A stretch of 64,000 bases of DNA, taken from the NCBI RefSeq assembly GCF_000429525.1, contig NZ_AUCA01000009.1:25061-89060 (forward strand), written 5' to 3'. The DNA comes from Alicyclobacillus contaminans DSM 17975. GTDB taxonomy: Bacteria; Bacillota; Bacilli; Alicyclobacillales; Alicyclobacillaceae. Under the pieces are notes generated by a model. The model worked only from the letters and a program-made list of their open reading frames with translations, made no database searches and was not told the DNA's origin. The position numbers and the translations under genes were made by a program. Of the stretch, positions 22,737 to 33,093 are shown in pieces. Each line of letters starts with the position of its first letter. Within the stretch, counting starts at the first letter, position 1.

Positions 22737-23721
22737 ACACTGGATTCGTCACGGAGAATGGCATCGTGAAGGCGTTGGACGGCGTGTCCATCCGCATTGA
22801 CAAGGGCCAGGTGGTCTGCCTCGTTGGGGAGTCGGGGAGCGGCAAGAGCGTCACGTCCATGAACGTGATGCGGCTCTCCGATTATGACGGTGGCATTGTG
22901 CTCGAAGGCGAGATTCTGTTTGACGGTCGGGATCTGCTGAAACTGAGTCAGGAAGAGATGCGCAAGATTCGGGGCAACCGCATCGCGATGATCTTCCAGG
23001 AACCCATGAACGCGCTGAACCCGGTGTTCACCGTGGGCGATCAGATTGCGGAGGCCCTGTATCTGCACAAAGGGATCTCGAAAGAAGAAGCGGGCAAAGA
23101 GGCCGTCAAGATGCTGCGCATGGTCGGGATTCCCGAGCCGGAAATTCGAGCGAAGCAATTTCCGCATGAGCTGTCGGGCGGTATGTGTCAGCGCGTGGTG
23201 ATAGCCATGGCGCTCATCTGTCGGCCCGAGTTGGTCATTGCCGACGAACCCACCACCGCGCTGGACGTGACGGTGCAGGCGCAGATTCTCGATTTGCTTC
23301 GGAATTTGAAGGAAGAGTTCAATACATCCATCCTGTTGATCACGCACGACATGGGTGTGGCCGCGGAGATGGCGGATCGAATCGCCGTCATGTACGCGGG
23401 GACGATTGTGGAAGAAGGTACGGTGGAACAGATGTTTACACAGCCTCTCCATCCGTACACCGTGGGGCTGCTCAATTCCATTCCGGGGCTGGAAGGCGCG
23501 CGGGGAACGGAGTTGTACACCATCAAGGGCTCCATTCCGAGCCTGGCCAACCTGCCTAAAGGGTGCCGGTTCCATCCCCGTTGTCCGTTCGCGACGGATC
23601 GCTGCCGGTCTGAAGAGCCGCCGCTGCGCGACGTGGGGGACGGCCGACGGTCGGCCTGCTGGTACGCGGAAGAAGTGGCGGAGAAAGCGAAGACCGTGAT
23701 GACGACCGCGGGAGAGGGGGA

Positions 23722-23725
<4 letters not shown>
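22703..23725 (+). CDS. Oligopeptide ABC transporter ATP-binding protein (OppD/DppD type)
   Basis: 340 residues. Walker A GESGSGKS (near 40), Q-loop [10 protein letters not shown], signature LSGGMCQRV (near 158), Walker [14 protein letters not shown]-loop LLITHDMG. The C-terminal Cys-rich oligopeptide-specific extension is present ([15 protein letters not shown]). It forms a heterodimer with the following OppF-type ATPase. Confidence 0.95.
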
Positions 23726-24744
<1,019 letters not shown>

Positions 24745-24751
24745 GAAATAA

Positions 24752-24786
24752 ACAAACGCCGCTCGGATGTTTCGAGCGGCGTTTGT
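24752..24786 (+). terminator. Terminator after the opp permease/ATPase genes
   Basis: A perfect 14-bp stem (24752-24765 with 24773-24786; core AACGCCGCTCG) and a 7-nt loop, followed by GCACATTTT. The U tract is imperfect but the helix is very stable. Confidence 0.7.
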
Positions 24787-24836
24787 GCACATTTTGACAT
24801 GCTCAGGGTGTGCCGCGAACGGTCATGTGGGTGACA

Positions 24837-24926
24837 TGGACATGGGAGATCCGTGGAAACTATACTAACGGAGTTTTGGGAAACGTGGAAAAATTCGCTT
24901 GACACCATGTCGCCGAACGATAAAAA
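24837..24926 (+). promoter_or_regulatory. Tandem promoters ahead of the first oligopeptide-binding protein gene
   Basis: P1: TGGACA (24837-24842), 18-bp spacer, TATACT (24861-24866). P2: TTGACA (24899-24904), 16-bp spacer, TAAAAA (24921-24926). The binding protein therefore has its own transcription in addition to any read-through. Confidence 0.5.
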
Positions 24927-25023
24927 TTGAAGATAACCATGAGAGAGGCCATAGAGTGAAGGAGCTCGGACCACGCACCCTTCAGACACAAACAAATTCC
25001 ATCGAAACAGGGGGGCATGCGGA

Positions 25024-26715
25024 TTGAAGAGAGTGCGCAAGTGGCTTTTCCCCATCGCCACGTTGTCCGTGGCGGGAATGCTGGTTGCCGGATGCGGAAG
25101 CAACACGTCGTCCACCAACAATTCACAGAACACTTCATCATCTTCACAGCAACCGAAGGATGGCGGTACGTTGACCGTATCCACGTTTTCGGACATTGTC
25201 ACGGTCAACCCGCTGTTTATTGAAGACGATTCCTCGGGGGACGCTTCGCAGTTCATCTACGCCAACATCTATGACGTGGACCGCAACGGCAACGTGGTGG
25301 CCCAGCCCTGGTCGCTGGCCGACGGAGCTCCGCAAATCAGCAACAACGGTCTCACCTATACCATCAAGTTGAAGCCCAACGCCAAGTGGTCCGACGGACA
25401 ACCGGTGACGGCGGAGGATGTGGTGTGGACGATTCAAACGGCCATGAATCCGGATACCGGTTCGGTGCTCATGTCCAATTTTGACCACGTCAAGGACATC
25501 AAGGCGTTGGATGATCATACAGTCCAAATCGACCTGAAGTCTGTGTACGCCCCATTCTTGGTGAACCTCAATATTCCCGCGCTGCCGTCGCACATTCTGA
25601 AAAATGTGCCGGTGAAACAGCTGCAGAAGAACGCGTACGGCACGGACCCCTCACAAACGGTCACGGACGGGCCGTGGAAGTGGACCAAGTGGGTGCAGAA
25701 GCAATATCTGCAATTTGATAAAGATCCGAACTACTGGGGGCCGGCGCCGCATATTCAGACCATCGTGTACAAGATTTACGCGGATCAGAACACCGAGGTT
25801 CAGGCGCTGCTCAAAGGCGACGTCGACCTCGACGAGGCGGTGCCGACCACGCAATTGGCGGCTGTGCAGGCGCGGAAGAACATCACCATCATCAATCAAC
25901 CGGGACCGCAGTTTGAATACCTTGGCTTCAACTTCCAAGCGTCCAACTTCCCCGGCAATTTCGATCCCTTCACGAGCGAGAAGACGCGTCAGGCCATCGC
26001 CTACGCCCTTGACCGGGATTCCATGGTGAAGGATATCCTGAAGGGTGTCGGCAATCCCATCAACTCGCCGTTCCTGTTGCCGCCGGTGGGCTGGACGGGC
26101 GCGGACGACAAAGCCACACATTACGACTACGACGTGAACAAGGCGAAGCAGCTGCTGCAGGAAGACGGCTGGACACCGGGGCCGGACGGCATTCTGCAGA
26201 AAGACGGACACAAGTTCTCGTTCACCCTGCTCTATAATACGGGTAACAGCCGCCGCGAGCAGGTGGCCGCGGTGATTCAGCAGGAACTCCAAGCGGTGGG
26301 GATACAGGCGACGCCGAAAGGCATGGACTTCTCTTCATTGGTTGCCAACAATCTGAACCCGGGCAAGTTCCAGGCCGTGCTCATGGGCCAGGTGCTCACA
26401 CCAGATCCGGACGTGACGCAGTTGTTCAGCTCCAAGGACTTTCCACCGAACGGCGAGAACATGTTCTGGTACAAAGACTCGAAGGTGGACGACTTGCTGG
26501 AGAAAGCCGTGTCCACGCTCGACAAGACCCAGCGTGCGCAGTACTATCAACAGGTGGCGGAAGAGCTGTCGCAGAACCTGCCCGTGGTGTTCCTGTACCA
26601 ATACGGATTGCCGATGGCCTACTCCAGCCGGGTGCATTGGGCGGATGCGGACAAACCGGAAGCCTCGCTGCAGTACGGCTACTTCTACCACATCCAGAAC
26701 TGGTGGCTGGACTGA
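25024..26715 (+). CDS. Oligopeptide-binding lipoprotein, copy 1 (SBP family 5)
   Basis: 563 residues. Type II signal peptide: MKRVRKWLFPIATLSVAGML then lipobox VAGC (Cys near residue 22), a Ser/Asn/Gln-rich linker, and an SBP_bac_5 domain starting DGGTLTVSTFSDIVTVNPLF. It captures peptides outside the membrane for the upstream permease. TTG start 8 nt after GGGGGG. It is highly similar along its whole length to the next gene (shared blocks such as YGTDP, SDGQPVTA, FNFQASNFPGNFDPF, EDGWTPGPDGILQKDGH), a tandem duplication. Confidence 0.93.
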   Translation: MKRVRKWLFPIATLSVAGMLVAGCGSNTSSTNNSQNTSSSSQQPKDGGTLTVSTFSDIVTVNPLFIEDDSSGDASQFIYANIYDVDRNGNVVAQPWSLADGAPQISNNGLTYTIKLKPNAKWSDGQPVTAEDVVWTIQTAMNPDTGSVLMSNFDHVKDIKALDDHTVQIDLKSVYAPFLVNLNIPALPSHILKNVPVKQLQKNAYGTDPSQTVTDGPWKWTKWVQKQYLQFDKDPNYWGPAPHIQTIVYKIYADQNTEVQALLKGDVDLDEAVPTTQLAAVQARKNITIINQPGPQFEYLGFNFQASNFPGNFDPFTSEKTRQAIAYALDRDSMVKDILKGVGNPINSPFLLPPVGWTGADDKATHYDYDVNKAKQLLQEDGWTPGPDGILQKDGHKFSFTLLYNTGNSRREQVAAVIQQELQAVGIQATPKGMDFSSLVANNLNPGKFQAVLMGQVLTPDPDVTQLFSSKDFPPNGENMFWYKDSKVDDLLEKAVSTLDKTQRAQYYQQVAEELSQNLPVVFLYQYGLPMAYSSRVHWADADKPEASLQYGYFYHIQNWWLD

Positions 26716-26747
26716 CGCCATACCGTGTTATCCTGCGAGAATCAACG

Positions 26748-26776
26748 AGGACAGTGCATCATGCGCTGTCCTTTTT
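26748..26776 (+). terminator. Terminator after binding protein copy 1
   Basis: AGGACAGTGC (26748-26757) / GCGCTGTCCT (26763-26772), 10 bp with one G-U pair, then TTTT. Confidence 0.75.
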
Positions 26777-26871
26777 CTACTTTGCGACACAGCTCTGATA
26801 CACGTCATATTCCAGAAATAGAATGCTTTTCATACTCGATTCCTTTTAATCCGGTCTCGATTATCAATCGA

Positions 26872-26900
26872 TTGACAACTTGTTAAAAGAGGGGGACAAT
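26872..26900 (+). promoter_or_regulatory. Promoter of binding protein copy 2
   Basis: Perfect -35 TTGACA (26872-26877), 17-bp spacer, GACAAT (26895-26900). Confidence 0.65.
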
Positions 26901-27019
26901 CACAGAGCATGCATCATGATCTGATGAATGAGTAATGGCGCATTCTGTGGGTACATTACGGGTTAGCGCCAAAAAAGGAACGACTCATTCGCAGATCTGG
27001 GTTTTAGGGGGTTCAGAGA

Positions 27020-28729
27020 GTGACAAAGAAACAGAAGTGGCTGCTACCAATCGCGACGCTGTCTGTAACCGGCCTGTTGCTCGCAGGATGCGGTACCGGC
27101 GGGAACAACGCGGTCGGTAATACGGACAACGGATCGTTAAATGCCTCGACCGCCACGCCGAAGGATGGCGGCACGCTCGTGGTTTCCTCATTCAGCGACA
27201 TCGTGACCGTTAACCCGCTGTTTATCGAAGACACGGCGTCCGGCGACATCCAGCAACTGCTGTATGCCAACGTCTACGATGTGGATCGGAAGGGCAACCT
27301 CGTCGCGGAACCGTGGTCGCTTGCGGATGGCCCGCTGAAAATCAGTCCGGACGGGCTTACCTACACAGTGAAACTGAAGCCGAACGCCAAGTGGAGCGAC
27401 GGCCAACCGGTCACCGCAGACGACCTGGTTTGGACCATCAACACGATTCTCAACCCGGCCACCGGCTCGGTGCTTCTGTCCAACTTTGACCACGTCAAGA
27501 GCGTGAAGAAGATTGATGAACACACGGTGCAAATCCAACTGAAATCCGTGTTTGCGCCGTTCCAGTATTCGTTGAACTTCCCGGTGCTGCCGTATCACGT
27601 GTTGAAGAACATCGCACCGAAAGACCTGGAGAAAAATCCGTACGGAACCGATCCCACCAAGACTGTCACCGACGGTCCTTGGAAGTGGACGGAGTGGAAT
27701 CAGAAGGAATATCTGAGACTCGACCGCGATCCGAATTACTGGGGTCCGAAGCCGCATATTCAGACCATCATGTATAAGATTTACGCGGATCAGAATACGG
27801 AAGTTCAGGCTCTGATCAAAGGCGACACGGACGTCAACGAGTCGGTGCCGATTCCGCAGCTGAACGCGGTGGAAGCGAGGAAGAACATCGACGTCATCCT
27901 GAAGCCGGGGCCGCAGTATGAGTATCTCGCATTCAATTTCCAGGCATCTAACTTCCCGGGCAATTTCGATCCGTTCACGGGCCAGAAGACTCGTCAGGCG
28001 ATTGCGTATGCGCTCAACTGCCAGGGCATGCTGGACAGCGTCCTGCACGGCACCGGTACGCTGCTCAACAGCCCGTTCCTTCCGGCACCCGTGGGTTGGA
28101 CTGGCGCGGCGACGGCAGGGACTACATACAACTACGATCCGGCCAAGGCGAAGCAACTTCTCAAGGAAGACGGATGGACACCGGGGCCGGACGGCATTCT
28201 CCAGAAGGATGGCCACCGGTTCTCCTTCACGCTGCTGTATAATACCGGAAACAGCCGCCGTGAACAGATTGCCACGGTCATCCAGCAGGAACTCAAGGAT
28301 GTCGGCATCGATTGTCAGCCCAAGGCCGAAGACTTCTCGTCGCTCGTGGCAAACAGCCTGAACCCGGGCAAATTCCAGGCGGTACTGATGGGCCAGAACA
28401 TGACGGTCGATCCGGACGTTTCCGTCCTCTTCAGTTCGAAGTATTTCCCGCCCAACGGCGAGAACATGGGCTGGTACAAGAACGCGCAGGTGGACAAACT
28501 GTTGGCAGAGGGCGACGCCACGCTGGACAAGACCCAGCGGTCGAAGATTTACCAACAGGTCGCGAAGATTATGTCTCAGGATCTGCCGGAGGTCTTCCTG
28601 TATCAGTACGGTTTGCCGTTCGCGTACTCCAGCAACGTGCACTGGAACCCGCAGTGGGCGCCGGAACCGTCGCTGCCGTACGGATATTTCTACGGAATCC
28701 AAACGTGGTGGGTGGATCGTCAGTCCTAA
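27020..28729 (+). CDS. Oligopeptide-binding lipoprotein, copy 2 (SBP family 5)
   Basis: 569 residues; GTG start. Signal peptide MTKKQKWLLPIATLSVTGLL with lipobox LAGC, a linker (GTGGNNAVGNTDNG), then the SBP_bac_5 domain. A paralogue of the preceding gene with its own promoter and terminator. Differences cluster in the linker and in segments such as VPIPQLNAVEARKNIDVILKPG versus VPTTQLAAVQARKNITIINQPG, which may alter ligand range. The presence of two receptors suggests one permease serving two peptide classes. Confidence 0.93.
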   Translation: MTKKQKWLLPIATLSVTGLLLAGCGTGGNNAVGNTDNGSLNASTATPKDGGTLVVSSFSDIVTVNPLFIEDTASGDIQQLLYANVYDVDRKGNLVAEPWSLADGPLKISPDGLTYTVKLKPNAKWSDGQPVTADDLVWTINTILNPATGSVLLSNFDHVKSVKKIDEHTVQIQLKSVFAPFQYSLNFPVLPYHVLKNIAPKDLEKNPYGTDPTKTVTDGPWKWTEWNQKEYLRLDRDPNYWGPKPHIQTIMYKIYADQNTEVQALIKGDTDVNESVPIPQLNAVEARKNIDVILKPGPQYEYLAFNFQASNFPGNFDPFTGQKTRQAIAYALNCQGMLDSVLHGTGTLLNSPFLPAPVGWTGAATAGTTYNYDPAKAKQLLKEDGWTPGPDGILQKDGHRFSFTLLYNTGNSRREQIATVIQQELKDVGIDCQPKAEDFSSLVANSLNPGKFQAVLMGQNMTVDPDVSVLFSSKYFPPNGENMGWYKNAQVDKLLAEGDATLDKTQRSKIYQQVAKIMSQDLPEVFLYQYGLPFAYSSNVHWNPQWAPEPSLPYGYFYGIQTWWVDRQS

Positions 28730-28759
28730 GCGCGGGGCAAACTTGCATCCAACCTTCGT

Positions 28760-28793
28760 GTGGGTCGGTCGGCCGCTACGGCCGCTGGCCCAC
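28760..28793 (+). terminator. Hairpin after binding protein copy 2
   Basis: GTGGGTC (28760-28766) / GGCCCAC (28787-28793) encloses a CGGCCG/CGGCCG inner helix; flanking GCAAAC and GTTTGC can extend it. TTTGCTTTC follows. Confidence 0.5.
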
Positions 28794-28907
28794 CGTTTGC
28801 TTTCGCGGGTAAATCCGCATGGCGCATGCTTCTTGTCGTCATCCGCCGCGGCATGGTACCATATCATATCAGGCGCACTCACTTGACTACACCTGAGGTG
28901 GAACGAA

Positions 28908-29372
28908 ATGGCCAAGCACGACGGAAAGGTCCTTGCCCAAAATCGAAAAGCGTACCACGACTACTTCATCGAAGACACCATCGAAGCAGGCATTGTCCTC
29001 GTGGGCACGGAGATCAAGTCCATCCGACGCGGATCGGCCAATTTGCGCGACGCCTACGCCCAGGTGGAGGATGGGGAAGTTTGGCTGCACAACATGCACG
29101 TCAGCCCGTACGAACAGGGCAACCGCTTCAACCATCAGCCGCTGCGCAGCCGCAAGCTGCTGCTGCACAAGGCGGAAATTGCGCGGTTGGTCGGCGCTTC
29201 GCGAGAAAAAGGGTATACCCTTGTACCCACCAAGCTGTACCTGAAAAACGGGTTCTGCAAGGTGGAACTCGGCCTCGCCAAAGGTAAGAAGCTGCACGAC
29301 AAGCGGGAGGCCATGCGTAAGCGCGACGCGCAGCGCGAAATCGAACGCGCTCTGCGCGATAGAAACCGTTGA
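28908..29372 (+). CDS. smpB: SsrA-binding protein SmpB
   Basis: 154 residues; an OB-fold protein that carries tmRNA to stalled ribosomes. Core motifs [41 protein letters not shown] and the basic C-terminal tail [16 protein letters not shown], which reads the empty mRNA channel. ATG with AGGTGG upstream. ssrA follows after a 270-bp gap, the usual partner arrangement. Confidence 0.96.
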   Translation: MAKHDGKVLAQNRKAYHDYFIEDTIEAGIVLVGTEIKSIRRGSANLRDAYAQVEDGEVWLHNMHVSPYEQGNRFNHQPLRSRKLLLHKAEIARLVGASREKGYTLVPTKLYLKNGFCKVELGLAKGKKLHDKREAMRKRDAQREIERALRDRNR

Positions 29373-29425
29373 CGGTGGCTTCACCGCCGGAGGCGGATTG
29401 AGCCAATGATGCCAACCGTCCACCA

Positions 29426-29454
29426 TTGCACCTATCTGACGGATGCACTATGAT
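29426..29454 (+). promoter_or_regulatory. Promoter upstream of ssrA
   Basis: TTGCAC (29426-29431), exact 17-bp spacer, TATGAT (29449-29454). Predicted start near 29461, about 180 nt upstream of the mature tmRNA 5' end; no closer promoter is visible. Confidence 0.6.
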
Positions 29455-29460
29455 AAAGGT

Positions 29461-29642
29461 TGTGAATGCACACCCTAGCGGTCCATGCGTCTGACGCAGT
29501 GCCTTGGGGCGCGGAACCAGCGCATTGTCCTGGCGCGGATGGATTGAGGGGGTGGCACTGCATGAGCTCCTTTGCCAGCGTGTCCTTGGTTGTGGGACAC
29601 ATCACCCGGAATGTTCGGCATTCCGCATCCAAACACCCACAT
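29461..29642 (+). other. Structured 5' precursor segment of tmRNA (or separate small RNA)
   Basis: About 180 nt between the predicted start and mature tmRNA. It can form several hairpins: GCAGTGCC with GGCACTGC (long range), GTGTCC with GGACAC, and GGAATG with CATTCC. No convincing protein-coding frame. Precursor ends are normally trimmed by RNases; the length and structure here are more than needed for that. Confidence 0.35.
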
Positions 29643-30012
29643 GGGGGCGTTTTGGATTCGACGGGGATTGTTCGAGCATGAACGGCGGGTCGTGGGGCTG
29701 CGAGGCCACGTAAAAAACGCGGATCGAAATTAACTGGCAAAGCTAAGAAGAGCTTCAACAACAACCTCGCCCTGGCTGCCTAATTGGCTCCAGGCCGTTA
29801 CCTTGTGATGGGTCCGTGATCACCTGGTGACGTCAACGAAACGGACTGGTTAATCGCTGTGCTCGACGGCGGTTAACGAGAAAAACGAGCTCACCTGCAG
29901 GCAAGCGTGTGCATCCGCGTGCCGCAGGGACAGGACAATAGATGTACTACACCCGTAGAAGTTCATGTAGCGAGGTCTTCGGACGCGGGTTCGACTCCCG
30001 TCGCCTCCACCA
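29643..30012 (+). ncRNA. ssrA: Transfer-messenger RNA (tmRNA)
   Basis: One-piece tmRNA of about 370 nt. The 5' end GGGGGCG pairs with CGCCTCC before the encoded ACCA 3' end; TTTTGGATTCGACGGGG follows the acceptor strand, and the T arm GGGTTCGACTCCC precedes the 3' end. The tag frame starts at GGC 29736 and ends at TAA 29781: GKAKKSFNNNLALAA after the tRNA-borne alanine, ending in the ClpXP degron ALAA. It rescues stalled ribosomes together with SmpB; RNase R upstream is its known partner. Confidence 0.96.
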
Positions 30013-30057
30013 AAAAGTAGGGCTCCCGATGAGGGAGCCCGTTACTTTTTGGTGGAG
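30013..30057 (+). terminator. Terminator of ssrA within a long inverted repeat
   Basis: GGGCTCCC GATGA GGGAGCCC with flanking AAAAAGTA / TACTTTTT. The complementarity continues outward so that the last bases of tmRNA (CTCCACC) are mirrored as GGTGGAG after the hairpin. Confidence 0.8.
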
Positions 30058-30307
30058 GTAGTCGGAGCGAGACCGTCACGGGTTCGCCCCGCGCGCACGA
30101 GCGGCGCATGCGCCGCGAGGAGCACGGCATCTGGTTTAACCGATAAGGTTTAGGCATCTTTAAGACGCGTCTATGCAGTGCAATGGTAAAATTGGGTCGA
30201 ACTTGACTGGACACCAGTTTGTGTCCTATGATTGCTGAGGCAGGTTTTGTGTTGGGTGATTTGAACGCCGTATCTTCCTCCACATCTCTGTGGAAAGGAC
30301 GTATTCG

Positions 30308-30385
30308 ATGCTTGGTCGTAAAAGCTACACTCAGGAAGAGCTTGACCACTGTAAGTCTGCGATTGAGCAACAACTTGCGGCGTAG
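30308..30385 (+). pseudogene. Short 25-codon frame, probable gene remnant
   Basis: ATG after a GGAAAGGA site; encodes MLGRKSYTQEELDHCKSAIE plus five residues, then TAG. The composition looks like the N-terminus of a longer helical protein cut by a stop. The surrounding 30.06-30.46 kb has no other gene and is AT-richer than the core regions. Function unknown. Confidence 0.3.
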
Positions 30386-30460
30386 CAAGGTTTATGGGAT
30401 AAGAGTTCTTAGTGTATCGCACACAAGCGGAATGGATCCCTTCCATAGGAGGAGGCTGCT

Positions 30461-31189
30461 TTGTCCGAGTTAAGTCAAATGCACGATGTCTATCACGCTG
30501 TTGCAGACCCAAACCGCCGAAAACTCATTCGTCTCTTGGCAGATGCGGAAGAATTACCTCTTCACGAGTTGACATCTCAGCTGCCAATAGGTCGCACGGC
30601 GGTTTCCAAACACCTGGCCGTTCTTAGAGACGCTGATCTTGTTGTACACAGGAAAGTCGGAAGGGAAACCCGGTATAGGCTGAATCCCGTTCCATTGAGG
30701 CAAATTCAAGATTGGGTATCTTATTACGAGAAATTCTGGACCAACAAAATGGTCGCCTTAAATCGATTGTTGGAGGAGGAACAACACACGGGGAAAGACG
30801 TGTCACTTCACTTTGAATTCAAGTGTTCAATCGGGAAAGTTTGGGCTGCCTTTACGAATTCAAGCACTCTTGCGAAATGGCTTTATCCAAATGATTTTAA
30901 ACCGGTTGTTGGTCATAAATTTCAGTTTCGGGCCGAACCGACCCAATGGTGGGATGGAATTATAGATTGTGAAGTAATCGCAGTGGACGAGCCTCATCGG
31001 TTATCCTACACGTGGGTGAGTGGAGGGGAAAACACGACGGTTACCTGGACTTTCAAACAGGCCGACGATGGGACGACGCATGTGCACCTCGAGCAAACCG
31101 GGTTCCAAGCAGAGCAAGCATTTCATGGAGCATTGTATGGCTGGCAAAGGATGGCCAATCAGCTCGAAAAAGTGCTGGCAGAACGATGA
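30461..31189 (+). CDS. ArsR-type HTH regulator fused to an SRPBCC (AHSA1-like) domain
   Basis: 242 residues. Residues 1-90 form a winged helix of the ArsR family (HAVADPNRRKLIRLLADAE; recognition helix GRTAVSKHLAVLRDADLV). Residues 105-240 form an SRPBCC/AHSA1 ligand-binding fold (FEFKCSIGKVWAAFTNSSTLAKW). Such fusions are presumed small-molecule sensors. TTG start after AGGAGGAGG. Codon use is AT-richer than the glycolytic genes, in line with the patch downstream of ssrA. The downstream dehydrogenase may be its target or partner (inference). Confidence 0.8.
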   Translation: MSELSQMHDVYHAVADPNRRKLIRLLADAEELPLHELTSQLPIGRTAVSKHLAVLRDADLVVHRKVGRETRYRLNPVPLRQIQDWVSYYEKFWTNKMVALNRLLEEEQHTGKDVSLHFEFKCSIGKVWAAFTNSSTLAKWLYPNDFKPVVGHKFQFRAEPTQWWDGIIDCEVIAVDEPHRLSYTWVSGGENTTVTWTFKQADDGTTHVHLEQTGFQAEQAFHGALYGWQRMANQLEKVLAER

Positions 31190-31273
31190 GTGGAATCGCA
31201 TGAACACCGTGATTTCGTTTGGCATTCGACGGTGCGAATGGGGACAAGAACGATACAAGAGAATGAAAAATTC

Positions 31274-31301
31274 AATGCAGCGCGTTCGGTGCTGCATTTT
31301 T
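31274..31301 (+). terminator. Terminator after the ArsR-SRPBCC gene
   Basis: AATGCAGC (31274-31281) / GCTGCATT (31291-31298) with a T run. Confidence 0.7.
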
Positions 31302-31382
31302 CTGTATTCCATTGTAGAAAACAGATAAGAAGTCAAAAGCGTTTGAGTGCCATAATGAAATTTGTTAGAAAGGGTGAGGCCG

Positions 31383-32159
31383 ATGGAAAAAACAGCGTTA
31401 ATCACGGGGGCATCGCATGGAATTGGACTTGAGTTAGCAAGAGTGTTCGCTGAGCACGGTTATCGACTCGTTCTCGTCGCTCGAAATGCTCACAGACTGT
31501 CGGAAATCAAGGATGAGTTCCAGCAATCGTTCTCTACGTCAGCGGATATCATCGTCAAAGACTTAAGTGAACCCGACGCGCCGAGGGAAGTTTTTGATGA
31601 ATTAAGGGACAGGAACCTCACCATTCATGCGCTGGTGAATAATGCGGGATACGGTTGGAAGGGACAGTTTGCCGACGGAAATCCGGATACTCAGCTGAAC
31701 ATGATCGATTTAAACGTGCGCGCTCTTACATATTTAACCCGTTTAGCACTTCCCTCCATGGTTGCTGCAAAGAGCGGATATATTTTAAACGTGGCTTCCA
31801 CGGCGGCTTTCCAGCCGGGACCGCTTATGGCAGTTTATTATGCAACAAAAGCGTACGTACTGTCGTTTAGTGAGGCGATAGCCAATGAAGTAAGAGAATA
31901 CGGTATTACGGTCACGGCGCTGTGTCCAGGTCCTACGTTCACCGAATTTGCAAGTCGCGCAAATATGTCCACAAGTCGGTTGTTCCAGGGCAGCGGGGTG
32001 ATGGACGTAAAAACCGTGGCCAGACTGGGATATGAGGGCTTGATGAAGGGGCGAAACATCGTAATTCCAGGGATGCGGAATCGGGTGCTGGCCACAAGTA
32101 CTCGGTTCGCCCCACGGCGACTCATCACTCGTATTGCGCGGTTCCTGAACGAGGGATAA
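31383..32159 (+). CDS. Short-chain dehydrogenase/reductase
   Basis: 258 residues of the classical SDR family (DltE/YqjQ-like). Cofactor loop TGASHGIG at residues 9-16, NNAGYG near 90, catalytic Ser in LNVASTAAF near 141 and YYATK (Tyr/Lys) near 155. ARN after beta-2 suggests NADP. Substrate unknown. ATG 31383 follows AGGGTGAGG; an upstream in-frame ATG at 31362 lacks a ribosome site. Confidence 0.85.
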   Translation: MEKTALITGASHGIGLELARVFAEHGYRLVLVARNAHRLSEIKDEFQQSFSTSADIIVKDLSEPDAPREVFDELRDRNLTIHALVNNAGYGWKGQFADGNPDTQLNMIDLNVRALTYLTRLALPSMVAAKSGYILNVASTAAFQPGPLMAVYYATKAYVLSFSEAIANEVREYGITVTALCPGPTFTEFASRANMSTSRLFQGSGVMDVKTVARLGYEGLMKGRNIVIPGMRNRVLATSTRFAPRRLITRIARFLNEG

Positions 32160-32300
32160 ACGTTTGTCAACGCAGGACTTCATTTGGTACTTCCGTGCAC
32201 TGGTGCCGCTCTGGGCAGTGACTGTACTTGAATGTCTCTGTCCGGTGCGGTCTCACCCTTTAAGCACTTGGACCGAGGACTCCTGCCTTTCGCCAAAACA

Positions 32301-32326
32301 GCGGGGATTCCGATGAGGGGCCCCGC
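32301..32326 (-). terminator. Terminator of exoA (minus strand)
   Basis: On the minus strand GCGGGG (32326-32321) and CCCCGC (32306-32301) pair, followed by TGTTTT. The rest of 32160-32334 shows nothing further. Confidence 0.5.
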
Positions 32327-32334
32327 ATTGATCA

Positions 32335-33093
32335 TTAAAATTCAGCCATCTCCAGCACAACCGGACAGTGATCGCTTCCCAATACGTGCGAATCAATGCG
32401 AGCGTCGACGATGAAGGGTCGGAGTCTCGATGAAACGAGAAAGTAGTCGATTCGCCATCCGATGTTCCGTTCTCGCACTCTGGGCATGTTGGACCACCAG
32501 GTGTAGGCGTCCGTGCGGTCGGGATGAAGATATCGGAAGGAGTCCGTGAAACCGGAGTGCAGGAGCAGCGTCATCTTTTCGCGTTCTTCATCCGTAAATC
32601 CGGAGTTGCCGCGGTTTGATTTCCAATTCTTGATGTCAATCTCCTGATGGGCAACATTCAAATCGCCGCAGATGATGACGGGCTTCTGTGCGTCAAGCTC
32701 CAGCACGAAGTTTCGAAATACATCTTCCCATTCCAGTCTGTATGCGAGCCTCGACAGATCGCGTTTCGCATTGGGCGTGTAAACGGTCACGAGATGGAAG
32801 GATTCAAACTCGAGCGTGATGATCCGTCCCTCAGGCTCCGTCTCTTCCTGCAGACCGTAACGTACGTTGATTGGCGTCATCTTGGAAAATACAGCAGTTC
32901 CGGAGTAGCCCTTCTTGAGCGCATAATTCCAGTACTGCCTGTATTCCGCTCCAAGGTCCAGATCAATCTGCCCTTCCTGCAGCTTCGTCTCCTGAACGCA
33001 GAATATGTCCGCACCGATATGGTTGAAATAGTCGAGGAAACCTTTATTTACGCACGATCTCAGACCGTTCACATTCCAGGATACCAGTTTCAG
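32335..33093 (-). CDS. exoA: Exodeoxyribonuclease III / AP endonuclease with apparent CTG start
   Basis: 252 residues of the ExoIII/APE1 fold: LKLVSWNVNGLRS (catalytic Asn), DIFCVQETKLQEG (metal Glu), VYTPNAKRDLSRL, GDLNVAHQEIDI and C-terminal GSDHCPVVLEM. It nicks DNA at abasic sites in base excision repair. No ATG, GTG or TTG exists in frame before the conserved N-terminus: the next upstream stop is reached first, and GTG 33072 would remove the WN motif. CTG 33093 gives the usual MKLxSWNVNG start position and has AAGGGG 9 nt upstream, so CTG initiation is inferred. Confidence 0.85.
   Translation of the reverse strand: MKLVSWNVNGLRSCVNKGFLDYFNHIGADIFCVQETKLQEGQIDLDLGAEYRQYWNYALKKGYSGTAVFSKMTPINVRYGLQEETEPEGRIITLEFESFHLVTVYTPNAKRDLSRLAYRLEWEDVFRNFVLELDAQKPVIICGDLNVAHQEIDIKNWKSNRGNSGFTDEEREKMTLLLHSGFTDSFRYLHPDRTDAYTWWSNMPRVRERNIGWRIDYFLVSSRLRPFIVDARIDSHVLGSDHCPVVLEMAEF

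Noticed and set aside
30058..30100. Second attachment site downstream of ssrA
   Set aside because: GGTGGAG mirrors the tmRNA end as part of the terminator's inverted repeat, but no direct repeat of the tmRNA 3' end was found.
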